NCBI GenBank assembly: GCA_034766995.1
Contig: CM068315.1
Span: forward strand, 35,110,693 to 35,174,692
Direction: 5' to 3'
From: Acanthacorydalis orientalis
Lineage: Eukaryota; Arthropoda; Insecta; Megaloptera; Corydalidae
DNA length: 64,000 bases
Positions 11,161-22,847 of the stretch are shown in pieces. Positions within the stretch are counted from its first letter, which is position 1. Every line of letters starts with the position of its first letter. The notes under the pieces are model-generated. The model was given only the letters and a program-made list of their open reading frames with translations, did no database searches and was not told the DNA's origin. The translations under genes were made by a program, and so were the position numbers.

Positions 11161-11799
11161 TTGAAATAAGGAATTTATTCATTTCAAATGAACGGATAGA
11201 AAAGTGTCTATTTCGAAAATTACTAACTGACCTTACTTTTTGACAAATTTTTTAATCTTCCTTCAGAATTACAGCATCATTTGTAACTTATAATTTCATA
11301 AGATTACTGTTTAGAATTTTTAATAATTTTCTTCTACTCGGTTCTATTTCGAGTTATTCTCAATTTTCTGCTTAAACGTTTGTCAAAAATAGTCTTATTA
11401 TATAAAACGATTTGTTCATTTTTGAAGCGATTTATTTTGTCTTCTGTTGCATGGGTATAAATATAAAACTGTATGTTAGTTATTTTTATTATAAATATTG
11501 TTATTAAAAAATGTCTAATAATTATATCCGAAAAACAAGATGAATTTTTATGTAAATATTTTAAATACGTTGAGAATATTTATATTTTTTTTATCTATGG
11601 AGATTAGAAAACCTTGATTATAATAAATTATACATTAGAGTAATTACTTAGTGAAAAATAGAAACGAATTCAATCCATTTTTATCATTTTTTTTTCAAAT
11701 TAAATTGAATTATTAGTTGTACTATTTACTTTACAGTAAATGTTAATACTTTTTATTAATTTAAACAAATTAATAATCAACATAATCTTTTTTTTAGAA
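11161..11799. other. no recognisable feature
   Basis: AT-rich sequence leading into the tandem array. Confidence 0.5.
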
Positions 11800-12930
11800 A
11801 GTTCAAATATTGTTTGATGCATCAAAGAGTCATATTTCTAATTTGTCTAAATAATTTTTTTTACAGAGTTCAATCGATAGTTTACAGGACTACATCTCAA
11901 CATATATTCTTTTAATTGGACACACTATTTTTTTCTACAAAGTAGAGACAACATTTAACAGATTATAACTTTATATTTCGACATATAATCTGACATTGAC
12001 TGGATATGCAATTTTTTTCTGTCAAGTTTAGACGTTTGACAGTTTGCATGACTATATCTTTGTATTTAGTATTCTGTTTAGACATATATTTTTTTCTGTA
12101 GAATACAAACGATATGCAATAGTTTATAAGCCCATATGTCGATATATAGATCTCATCCTAGACACAATGTTTTCTTAGAGAATTTAGACAGTAATTTGAC
12201 AGTTTATAAGTTTAAATATTGCCATATAGCCTTCTGTCAGGACACAGATTTTTTTCTGGAGAGAATGGACTAGATATATCTCAACATATAAATCTTTATA
12301 TGAACACGATTTTTTTGCAAAGTAAAGACACCATTTAACAGTTTATAGAACTTTATTTTGACGAATAGTCCATTATAGAGACTCCCATTTTTTCTGCAAA
12401 AAGAAGAATGCATTTTATAGTTTATAAACCTGTACTTTACCATATTATCTTCTGTGTGTATATATAATTTTTTACAAATTTTGGACGAAATGTCAGAGTT
12501 TAGAGGTTTATATTTCATCATATAGTTCTCTGCATAAACACATGATTTTTATGCAAAAGAGAACAACATTTGGCAGCTTACAGATCTGTATCTTGCCATA
12601 TAGCTTTTTGCTTGGACATACGATTTTTTCTACAAAGTTTAGAGGAGATGTGGGAATTTACAGATCTGTATTTAGTCTTACTATTTAGTGTTCTGTTTGA
12701 ACAAACAATTTTTGTTCTATAGAGTTTGAATGACATGAGATAATTTCAAAACTCTATCTTGATATATAGTTTTATATTTCGATAGACGATTTTTTCTACA
12801 GAATTTGGACGAAATGTGATAATTTACAGACTTATATCTTGATATATAGTCATCTGTCTGACATAATTTTTTATGTAGAGTTCAGACACACTGATAACTT
12901 AAATTTGATAGTTACAGAGCTTATATATTT
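11800..12930. repeat. degenerate tandem array of about 80-bp units
   Basis: About 13-14 head-to-tail units of 62-86 bp follow one another without spacers. Each has the same order: GGACACA-like start, a GATTTTTTCT T-run, a CAAAGTTTAGAC-like block, GACAGTTTATAG, then TATCTTGCCATATAG and TTCTGT. Unit starts are near 11913, 11996, 12073, 12153, 12240, 12303, 12382, 12461, 12538, 12616, 12700 and 12781. Units diverge strongly, so the array is old. It has no coding potential and no CRISPR-like spacer structure. It may be a minisatellite or the internal array of an otherwise decayed element. Confidence 0.7.
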
Positions 12931-13936
12931 ATTTAAGTTGACCACTCATATTTTAAGAGATTATCTTTAATATAAAGACGATGAGAGGAAAATAAAAAGT
13001 TAATAAATGATTGAAATATGTTTTTATAGGCAATTAAATTCATCCTTAACAAGTTCGAAATTTTAAATTAATTTATCTTTAAATATTAAACAAACAGTTT
13101 ATATAGTTTTGTGTACATAATAATTAAAAAAAGATAAAACGCGTATACGTTTTGCTGATGTATGACGACAAACACGCCGGGCATCTTTATGGAATAACTT
13201 TATCGACTCGTTCTTAATCTCAAACATATAACGTTATAAAATGAATTCAGATATACTGAATTCATTCCAAAACACACAAAATCACTTGTTTACATATCTT
13301 CCATTAATCAAAAATTCCTGTGCATAGTCACGCACACACTAATCTGACACATTCGTACGACAAATACAAATGTATTTTGTTTAAATATGGATTTAAACCT
13401 TCGGTCAGGTAATGTATGAAACGAATAGTTTAACACAAATTATTTTCATACCAATGGTACGCTCCACGTTTATAATTTACGAAATTGTAATCAATCTACA
13501 AATATAATTGATATTTGGAAAATTGATCCGCTACTTACATATATGTTTATGAAATGTCAATACGAGTTCTGTACAGTTTAATAAAGAAATAAAACACGGG
13601 TAATTCAGAAGAGAGTTCAAGAAATAGAATTGACCTCTCATACATTATAATACATTTCTATGTATCGAATTAAAAAGAAAACAATTTGTATTACAAACTT
13701 GCTAATGATTTCTTTTTCGAATATAAAACGGTACATTGATAAATGTATCTTTTTATTTCAACAAAACAAAAAAAATGTTTTTTATAATAGATTCAAGAGT
13801 TACTAGAGATAAATAAATTGATTAGTGATGCAATTGTATCAATTAGATCCTATTAGTCGATATTTAAAAGTTCAAGTTGAGTATTTGATCACATGTTATA
13901 TTTTTTAAATATATAAGAAATGTGCATTATATTGTA
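12931..13936. other. no recognisable feature
   Basis: AT-rich with slightly higher GC near 13140-13220; no open frame or repeat partner found. Confidence 0.5.
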
Positions 13937-15210
13937 TGAGGTTGGTACAAAAAGAATTGCGGTTATTATCATTTTAAGTTTGGCGACAATTTTTCTAGTT
14001 ACCGTTATCTTTTATTATAATCATCTGATACATCATTGTAAAGAATGAAATTTGCACAACTGATTTCATCTTATGTCTATTGTTTTCATTCTTTAGAATT
14101 GTAGGATATAACCTTTTAAATTAGTCAAGAAAAAAGCAAGTTCGCACGATTTTCTTGTATGAGTTTAAATTGGGACGTAAAGCAATACAAATTGCTCGAA
14201 AAATCAAATTTGTTTTTCGTGAAGAGTCAATTAGTGAACGTACAGCTCAACACTTGTTCCAAAAATTTCGTAATGGAAACGAAAGCCTTGATGATAAGAA
14301 GGTTGACGGATGTCATGTAGATATAGACAATAATGATTTAAGAATCATTGTTGAAGTGAACCCACGTAAAACAACTCGAGAGGTGGCAGAAGAACTCAAT
14401 ATTGATCATTCAACAGTTGTTTGAGATTTGAGCCTAATTGGAAAACCAAAAAAGCTGGATAAATGGGTGCCATATGAACATCAAACAATTCAGCGATACG
14501 AAGTCTGCTCTGCGCTTCATTTGCGTAACAAAAATGTTCCTTTTCTTGATCGCATTGTCACATGTGAATAAAAGTGGATTCTATACAACAATCGGAAAAG
14601 TTCATCACAATAGTTAGACCGAGGAGAAGCACCAAAACTGTTTCCTAAACCAAAGCTACCTGAAAAAAAGATTATGGTCACTGTTTGGTGGTCGGTAAGT
14701 GGTATCATTCACTACAACTTCTTAAATCCTGGTGAAACAATAACAGCAGAAAAATATTGTCAGGAAATTGAAAAAATGCACGAGAAGTTGCATTGTTCAT
14801 GGCCAGCATTAGTCAGTCGAAGAGGACCAGTTCTTCTTCATGACAACCTCCGATTACACATCTCACAAATGACTTAATGACAGAAAAAAATAAATGAACT
14901 GTGTTATGTAACCTTACCTTACCCACCTTATCTTCCGGACCTGTCTCCGACAGATTATCATTTCTTTAAACATTTGAGTAGTTTCCTACGAAAGAAGTTT
15001 TTCAAAGATTAAGAATCAGCTCAAAGCTCTTTCGATGAATTCCTTAATTCCAAGACTCTAGAATTCTATCTTGCAGGAATAAAGAAACTTGGTTCCCGTT
15101 GGGAGAATATGTGCAGGCCAATGGTTTTTATTTTGTTTAATAAATATAATTTTTAACTAGTATGTGCGTCTTTATACTTAATACATAAATACCGATTTTT
15201 GCAGACCTAA
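13937..15210 (+). mobile_element. full-length cecropia-type mariner (copy A)
   Basis: The 1274-bp length is typical of mariner. The 5' end is TGAGGTTGGTACAAAAAGAA after a TA, and the 3' end is TTTTTGCAGACCTAA before TA, both variants of the TTAGGTTGGTNCAAAAATAA terminus. It holds a dead transposase gene (14128-15150). Its relatives here are 30467-31685 and 39673-41317. Confidence 0.85.
14128..15150 (+). pseudogene. cecropia-type mariner transposase, dead
   Basis: The family product is a DD34D transposase that binds the element's own ends and cuts and pastes it at TA sites. Here the N-terminal two-HTH region (14155-14424) begins YEFKLGRKAIQIARK and contains SERTAQHLFQKFRNGNESL and the second helix REVAEELNIDHSTVV. 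The middle follows in another frame, and 14674-14877 carries MVTVWWSVSGIIHYNFLNPG and VLLHDN, with the second catalytic Asp. PDLSPTDYHF near 14938 supplies the third Asp. At the first catalytic site the usual TCDEKW reads TCE-stop-KW (about 14562), so Asp is replaced by Glu and followed by a stop. Sequence order and residues resemble the Hsmar1/SETMAR group closely. Frameshifts near 14425 and 14880 add to the damage. Confidence 0.85.
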
Positions 15211-15324
15211 TATATTGATTTTATGTATAAAGGCATTAGTTTTGGATTGAAGGGATAAAAATTAATTTATTTGAAAGTATTTCTTATAAATAGTACTTTC
15301 TTTCTGATTGAAATTATTTTTCTT

Positions 15325-15373
15325 ATTTTAAGTAAAAACACATAGATAATATATATGTGTTTTTACTTAAAAT
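15325..15373. other. perfect 20-bp hairpin
   Basis: ATTTTAAGTAAAAACACATA at 15325-15344 is exactly repeated as its reverse complement at 15354-15373, leaving a 9-nt loop. It lies between the mariner end and the duplicated block starting at 15380. Function unknown. Confidence 0.7.
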
Positions 15374-15379
15374 TGCATA

Positions 15380-15564
15380 AGTTTGTATGATTTTATTTTA
15401 TTATAATTAACAATTTACGCATATACCAAAGAGATCTGCTAACAGTAATAATAATACTCAAATATTTAAACTAAGTACGAAATAATCATCTTTAAATGTC
15501 TAAGAACTTCTTAATTTGATATTAAACCTAAAACACTAGAAAAATGTTTTTAATAAATATTACA

Positions 15565-15601
<37 letters not shown>
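15380..15601 (+). repeat. local duplication, copy 1
   Basis: Appears identical to 17045-17268 over about 190 bp of unique sequence, then both run into a (TA)n tract. It starts with AGTTTGTATGATTTTATTTT. The level of identity, far above the old transposons nearby, points to a recent duplication or an assembly artefact. Confidence 0.85.

Positions 15602-15602
<1 letters not shown>
15571..15602. repeat. (TA)n microsatellite
   Basis: Pure TA tract ending the duplicated block. Confidence 0.9.
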
Positions 15603-15607
<5 letters not shown>

Positions 15608-16314
15608 TCAACTAAACAGAACTACAATAGTTTGAAATTTTAGCTTCAATGTTTTTATAACTTTCATAAATTGTATTAAAAAATTAATGATATTACCAGA
15701 CTTTGATTTAAAATATGTAATTCTTTTTGTATATAAAAATGAATTAAAAACGACAATATCGTTCAAGTTTAATTACAAATATAATAATTTACTTTCTTTT
15801 CAATTTCTTTACAAGCTAATAACATCTTCACAAGCCATCTCCAATACACAAGAATTTTAGATTTTTCTTTAAGTTTTTTGCTTATGCCTTAAGAATAAGA
15901 ACATAGAAAACATGTAAAAATTGTATATGAAATAGAAATATTTCTGGTGAAGATGTGATCAGGTTTTTATAGAAAGAGAAAAAGGGACAATATAATTTTT
16001 ATAAATAGATTTTGTACCTACATTTCTCAGTCATGATTCTCTGATATTAAATATTATATACAGAAGACTACATACTCGTACCTCTAATCTATGATAGATG
16101 ATGTCATTAAAATAAACTTTCAATGCAAATTATTAAAGATATATAAAAGAACACAAAACTTGAAACTGAAATTTTAACTATTTGTAGCTTTGTTATAGTT
16201 AAGATTTAGATCCTTGCTTGTAGAGATATTCTCAAGAGATAAACAAAGGACCCGTCGAGAAATTATGCATAGATTTCATGTATACTCACTGTATTCTCCT
16301 TGATCTTTTCATAC
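15603..16314. other. no recognisable feature
   Basis: AT-rich. A weak relative of the long-TIR MITE may lie near 16020-16120 (GATGATGTCATTAAAATAAA), too decayed to call. Confidence 0.4.
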
Positions 16315-16468
16315 ACATTTTATTACTCTGAGAATGAAGGCATCGTCATCGAAATATGCATAAATAAAAATCAAAAATGATAATCAGTTATTGGATATAT
16401 TTGATTAGAAAAATTGTTCATAGTTCATGGACTGAGTGAAAAATTCATTTGTGAAAGTGAACCGCGAT
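16315..16468. mobile_element. long-TIR MITE, right half
   Basis: CATCGTCATCGAAATATGCA, AATCAAAAATGATAATCAGT and TTCATTTGTGAAAGTGAACC occur in the order of the family's right arm. The left arm is absent. Confidence 0.6.
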
Positions 16469-16728
16469 ATCAAAAGTATGAAAATAAATTGTAAAAAAGA
16501 TTTTCAACACACATGCAAAGATTTATTTCGTTTATAAAACGATAATTCTTTTAAATTATTCATAACTTAAGAGTTAACGTCAATAAATTTCATCACTAAT
16601 ACATTTAGATAAAATCCAACTTGTTATTAATTATGAAAAAATTAATAAATGAATAAATACTGAATAAAAATAATTTATTGTTGTAATTATCTAACAAGAA
16701 ATGAGATTGAATGGAGAATTGTTATGTA

Positions 16729-16835
16729 TTAGGTTGGTAGAAAAATAATTGTTGTTTATGATCTTCAAACTCATACACATTTTTTTAAAAGTGATTTTAA
16801 GTGGTCCATAACTGTTGGATGACTTTAGGTAAGGA
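16729..16835 (-). mobile_element. short mariner, 3' terminal fragment
   Basis: Starts TTAGGTTGGTAGAAAAATAA after TA, then continues into the 3' region of the short mariner (minus orientation, with AAGTGGTCCATAACTGTTGG). It is cut off near 16835 before most of the HTH region. Confidence 0.6.
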
Positions 16836-17044
16836 CTGGTAGTATACATTGATCAAATACTTTTTTCTTCAAACAGAATGGGAATATTGATTTAAATATC
16901 GAGGTGTTTCGTCCAAATGAGCTCCATCCAATTTTCAGTGTCCTACAGACTTGTAGTAAAAGTGTGTAAATTCATTAAAATAAGACTGATCAAAACAAAG
17001 AGAGAATTAAATTATAAAAGCAGACAGTTTACTTGTAGATATAC

Positions 17045-18164
<1,120 letters not shown>

Positions 18165-18300
18165 ACAGATAGGAATTACTCGATTTAGGGGGTGTGAAGC
18201 GACCCTCCCTCGGTGTCGAATCACCCGGGAGTAAGTTCGTGCATACGTGATGTTAAACACTGCAAGAGAACTAGGTTTTATGATGAAAAATATATCTGTA
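18165..18300 (-). other. GC-rich island with acceptor-like motif
   Basis: About 100 bp of clearly higher GC (GCGACCCTCCCTCGGTGTCG, ATCACCCGGGAGTAAG) stands out. Read on the minus strand, TAGTTCTCTTGCAG at its upstream edge is a good splice acceptor, and one frame (18075-18305) is open through the island. Joining in phase 0 to the exon at 19941-20030 meets a stop after 12 codons, so it is not an obvious next exon of that gene. Exon, UTR or conserved element cannot be told apart. Confidence 0.3.
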
Positions 18301-18351
18301 AACAATACGATTTAAAAGTTCTATATACATAATAGTAATAAATATTAAATA

Positions 18352-18914
18352 TTAGGTTGGTGGGAAAATAATTACGGTTTTCGTTTTTTGAATTCTAACC
18401 TTAATTTTTTTCAATGAAAGTGTTGTTTGATTGTGTTCGTGTTAATATTACTTTAAAGTGCAGTTTTCGGTCTGCATTGTTGTAACATAGACTTTGGTTT
18501 TATTATTAATTTTGCTTCAAATTTGTCTACTGAATTAGAGATGGAAAAGAAGTAAATAAGAGCATTTTTGTATGAGTTCAAAACGGGTGGTAAATCAGCA
18601 CAAATTGCTCGTAAACTGAATGATTATTTTGGTGTGAGTACTGTTAAGGAACGTACGGTACAATGATGGTTCCAAAAATGTCGTGCTAGAGACGAGAGCC
18701 TTGAAGATGAAAAAGGTCGCGGGTATCCTCCTTCAGTTCATAACGACCAACTGAAGGCGTTAATTGAATCAGAACCACGCACAACAATTCGAGAGTTTGC
18801 ACAAAAGTTAGACGTTAGTCATCCAGCAGATCTAGATGTCTTAAAACCACTTGAATTAAAAAATGTATATGAAATTGAAGGTCATAAACCTCAATTATTT
18901 TTCTACCAACTTAA
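18352..18914 (+). mobile_element. short HTH-only mariner, complete copy
   Basis: 563 bp with clean ends: TTAGGTTGGTGGGAAAATAA at the left and TTTTTCTACCAACTTAA at the right, each bordered by TA (18350-18351 and 18915-18916). The internal coding part (about 18540-18860) begins ATGGAAAAGAAG followed by a stop, then matches the N-terminal two-HTH segment of cecropia-type mariner. It passes directly from the second helix (DVSHPADLDVLKPL) to the 3' terminal region. The catalytic domain is cleanly absent. Confidence 0.85.
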
Positions 18915-19251
18915 TAAATTGTAAAGATATTTAGTAAATGACTTAATCATTTTTGATTGTTGGTTATGTGCAGTTAAATGACATTTCATCATTCTAAGAA
19001 GACCGAGATGTAATCAAAATTAATTAACAATCATTTATTAAATATTTTAGATTAAAAAATGTTAGTCTGTGAGGTGAAAAAGATACATTTCTGAAAATTG
19101 ATTTGTGTTTTTACCGTATGATCATTTGGTTGCAATATTATTATAGTTATAATATTTTTAAGAGTTGAAAATCTATGTAAAATGAAAATGTCATTTATGA
19201 ATTACTAATTTTTATTTGTACAAAGAGAGAGTAGTGATTATTATTAATATA
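18915..19251. other. weak trace of long-TIR MITE
   Basis: TGACTTAATCATTTTTGATT, GGTTATGTGCAG and CATTTCATCATTCTAAG recall the family arm, but divergence is too high for a firm call. Confidence 0.3.
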
Positions 19252-19581
19252 CAGGAATATCCCGATTTACGACAGGGTTACGTTCCGCAAAATTGCGACT
19301 CTACTTGAAACAATTTAAATCGAACCAAATTGTACATACGAGTAAACCAAGCAAAATTTAAGTCACATAATTTGAAATAATGTATGTCCATACGGATATG
19401 TATATAATTTATGGCACTGATATAAATGCATGTTCAAATGTAGCACATTTAGATTTTTTTTAATTCCATTAAGTGTCGTAAATATGAAACAAAGTCGTTA
19501 ATATCGAATCGAGGTGAGAATTTTTGTATGACTTAAATGTGAAACAACTTTAAACGAAGCATCTTAAATCGGGGTATCCTG
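19252..19581. mobile_element. Tigger/pogo-type MITE
   Basis: 330 bp with inverted ends: CAGGAATATCCCGATTTACG at the left and, read on the other strand, CAGGATACCCCGATTTAAGA at the right. TA flanks both ends (19250-19251, 19582-19583). The CAGG...CCCGATTTA terminus is the pattern of pogo/Tigger elements. There is no coding capacity. Confidence 0.75.
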
Positions 19582-19940
19582 TATACAAATTTATTTCTAT
19601 AATTTGTAATTTGTTTATTTCTATATTCCACTCTGAACAATCGATAAGAAAATCAACTGTTGTGTTTGAAAACAAGTGCGAAATAACGAAAATCTCATGT
19701 TAAATAAATCTACGTGCTTAATCACGCATAACCAATGAAAGAAACATAAAATATTGTAAATGTGCATACCCTACACATACATAAAAATAATACAGTACAC
19801 GCTTGTTTGTCACAGGGAGAATATATGGGAATATAATTGAGTAAACATCACATCTCAATAGAAGTACGTGGTCGAAATTAGGAAACGGGGGCTATGTGCA
19901 TCATTGCAAAACCCCCCCGTAGTCGCCTCCTTGTACTTAC

Positions 19941-20030
19941 TATAGGGTGCTGTGCACACCCCAATACCAACAAGCAGCCCAAAACTACTGGAGGCTTTAG
20001 ACGAAGCAGAGGGCTGTTCGATTGAATCAT
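19941..20030 (-). CDS. candidate first coding exon with signal peptide
   Basis: On the minus strand an ATG at 20030 (context TGACAATG) opens a 30-codon frame. It starts MIQSNSPLLRLKPP and continues with the hydrophobic core VVLGCLLVLGCA and then QHPI. This is a textbook signal-peptide layout: a short polar/basic start, a 12-residue hydrophobic core and small residues before Gln27. The frame ends in phase 0 exactly at GTAAGTACAAGG, a consensus 5' splice donor (GT at 19940-19939). GC content is much higher than the surroundings. A TATATAAAA on the same strand lies about 200 nt upstream. Against it, several ATGs precede this one in the presumed leader, and I cannot identify a second exon. Read on through the donor, the frame runs 49 codons to a stop. 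The product family is not recognised. Confidence 0.4.
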
Positions 20031-20227
20031 TGTCACTTACCCTTACATTTAGTTTACTCTTATTGAACGAATACCGACATCCATATTCATATGTAGATTG
20101 ATAATAGTTCGATCAATTCGCAACTACAAGAAAACTTCAAACGTGTACTGAATGGCGGTGAAAATATTTTTCAATACGATTTAGTTTCATTGTGTGTGTA
20201 TTTGCGTTCAGTGCACGCATACAGAAT

Positions 20228-20236
20228 TTTTATATA
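20228..20236 (-). promoter_or_regulatory. TATA-like box upstream of the candidate exon
   Basis: TATATAAAA on the minus strand, about 200 nt upstream of the ATG at 20030. In DNA this AT-rich such a match is common by chance; position and orientation are the only support. Confidence 0.2.
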
Positions 20237-20374
20237 GCAGCATATTACATTTTTACGCATTCGTGAACGATTATATTTTTATAATTTCATTTAACGTTGA
20301 CAATAACAATGAATGTCAATTGTACCGCACGGTACATTTTACTTTATTGAAATATAAATTCATAAAATAATACT

Positions 20375-20378
<4 letters not shown>

Positions 20379-20459
<81 letters not shown>
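20379..20459. repeat. (TA)n microsatellite interrupted by ACAA
   Basis: Two TA tracts separated by ACAA and followed by TTGTTG, so the whole is nearly palindromic. Confidence 0.9.
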
Positions 20460-20464
<5 letters not shown>

Positions 20465-21504
20465 GGATATAATAAATGAACGTATGAGTTATAAATAATT
20501 CTCTAACAGGTATGAATCAATCCTCTCTTGAAGTTTATTGAAATATTTGTTTTACGAGCATATACCCACAATGGCAAGTTTGACATTCTGGACAAATTAT
20601 TAATTTTCGCAGGTGCTTTGTTACTGTGTGTGTATAATAAAGTTATCCTTTAAACAGTGTAATAAATTATAGTGGTATTATAGATTAACTATAAAATTCG
20701 TCTGTCGATTTTGTGTTCGTTGTTATAAAATTTATAATAGTTATAATGTTTAACTAAAACTTATTTGTAATAAATTTAAATATTTTGCAGAAACTAGTTT
20801 TCTTCGTGACATTTGTTATTTTTTTCATCGATCATTTATTGAGAAGTTGACATAATTATTTATCAAATATATTTTGTTAAAGAAGGATGTTTTGATATTT
20901 TTCTGTTAAAATGTTTAGTAACTGAAGTCATCTGGTTATACGTACATAAATCAGTTATTGTAATGAAACAATCATACATTTTTTACTCTTTGAATTTAGA
21001 CATCGTCGCGTCCTTAACGTTAAATATTCAATTATTTATTCTTTGAGTAACATTTATTTCTTGTTATTACAATCAGTTTACACTATGATAGCAGTAACGA
21101 ACAAAATATAGAGCAAAGAAACAAGTAAGGTAATGAAAACAAATCAATGCAAATGCCTTGGCAAGTTCATAGTAAGTAGATGAGAAGCGTTGCAGAAATG
21201 ATGGTATTGACAAAGAGGATATATTTTTTTATCTGTGATTATTATGGTTTTTTATCTATTGGGAAACAAAGAAAACTTCTGTTAAGCTTTCTTCTTTATT
21301 TTATAATAAGTATCTAGTCTTAATATGACAATTAAATGCTTAATATTTATAAAACTGTTGTAAAAACACCATCAAATTGATCAAAAATTGGAAAAGCTAT
21401 TCAAGAGTTATGAAAAATCAAATCTTTTTCGGACTCGTTACCTTTAGTTATTATGGTATCTAATTCGAAAATGCATGGTGTTCTTGAAATGTATTTTTTG
21501 GTGC
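20460..21504. other. largely featureless; one weak repeat at 21100-21165
   Basis: TAGAGCAAAGAAAC and ATGAAAACAAATCAATGCAA near 21110-21155 match the inverted repeat arms at 46693-46835. The rest has no recognisable content. Confidence 0.35.
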
Positions 21505-21604
21505 TAAAAAATCACAAATGCAATATCAACTCACCGTTCAAAGTACAACTTTTTTATTTATCAAAAATTTTCAATAATTAAGTGTTAATCATTTTTGATT
21601 TTTG

Positions 21605-21641
<37 letters not shown>

Positions 21642-21888
21642 CGATGGTGATACTTTCATTGTCAGGACGCTAAGGAACATAAATTAAGATGCAGAAATTT
21701 TTTTGTACTTTAGTGCTCGGAGGATGATGGTATCACCATTGGAAATGTGTAACATATAAGAAAAAATAAAAAATGACCAATAATTAATTACCGAAGATTT
21801 TTAATAAAAATATTTCTGTGATATTTAAGATGTGTGAAAAATTCATTTGTGGAAACGAATGATTTAACCATAGTGGCAAAACTGTATT
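21505..21888. mobile_element. long-TIR MITE, complete copy with TA expansion
   Basis: The left arm has CACAAATGCAATATCAACTC, TTTTCAATAATTAAGTGTTA and CGATGGTGATACTTTCATTG. The mirrored right arm has GATGATGGTATCACCATTGG, TGACCAATAATTAATTACCG and TTCATTTGTGGAAACGAATG, then TTTAACCATAGTGGCAAAAC. A (TA)n tract (21606-21640) has grown exactly at the TTGCTTATGTGC site of the left arm and not in the right arm. Confidence 0.7.
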
Positions 21889-21949
21889 GGTAAAAAGATA
21901 TTCTCAAAAATTAAATCGATTGATAGTTACAATCACTTCTTTGACATTT

Positions 21950-22261
21950 ACAGTCAAATTTTTTTGGCTGCAACTAAGTTTCTATACTTTCAACTTCCTT
22001 CATTTATAAAATTCACTCCTTGAGTGGAAATGACGCGTATCGCCCGCATCAGGTCTCTGCGTTAAACTCGTGTATGACGGACTACGCCTGCCCCATATTT
22101 TGCAACTCATTTTCTTAATATGTATAACAGTACTCAACATGAAGTACGAAATTGAAATATTTTAGTTTTTTCTTGTAGAAACTGCGCGCATAACACTACA
22201 GTAAATTTAAATTGTTTGGACAGGCACACCAGCGCCAAAATAAATCATAAGGCAAAGGGTT
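21950..22261. repeat. possible TTAA-ended element, GC-richer
   Basis: The right edge, read on the other strand, is TTAACCCTTTGCCTTATGAT, the style of terminus seen in piggyBac-like elements. The left edge is not resolved. GC rises over 22010-22100 (ACGCGTATCGCCCGCATCAG). Confidence 0.3.
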
Positions 22262-22789
22262 AACTCATGTATATTTTGAAAACACAATAATGTCTTTAAA
22301 ATCAACTATTTTAAATCTAGTTATTGAATTATCGCCTTACACTTTTTTAAATAGCAACCTACAATGCAAAAGAAATAGAAAAAAAACATCAGTAAAAATA
22401 AAAAAAAAGTATTATAAATGTCAATCCGTGTCAAATGAAGCAAACACAACTAAATTCGTTCGTCCTGGCTTAGTACAGTTATATTGACTGTTGAATTACA
22501 TCCATCTCTAAGAGTCTAGAGAATGTTATAGCTGAATAAATGAGTGCACCGCTGTCAAGAATAAATATTTAAAAATTGTGCAGTCGTATTATTTCTTAAA
22601 ATCGTATTAAGCTATATCTGTATTCACAGATAAGAAATATGGGATAATCTTATTTAATTTTCGAATATCAAAATTAGTTTTATATATTAATTCACATTTT
22701 TCTAGTTTTTATTATCATTATCATACTCGTCCTTTAATAACTCACTGTTAAAAAAATCTCTAAATTTCTTCCAATCGGAAAAGAAAATT

Positions 22790-22791
<2 letters not shown>
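22262..22791. other. no recognisable feature
   Basis: AT-rich. The frame 22290-22487 is lysine- and asparagine-rich and matches nothing known. Confidence 0.45.

Positions 22792-22843
<52 letters not shown>
22792..22843. repeat. (TA)n microsatellite
   Basis: Pure TA tract ending within 5 bp of the mariner at 22848. Confidence 0.95.

Positions 22844-22847
<4 letters not shown>

Noticed and set aside
11800..12930. CRISPR-like array
   Set aside because: The units are contiguous and all parts diverge equally, with no constant repeat and unique spacer pattern, and the DNA is animal.
13937..15210. A SETMAR-like host fusion gene
   Set aside because: No SET domain or other host exon is fused to the mariner, and the catalytic and HTH frames are broken.
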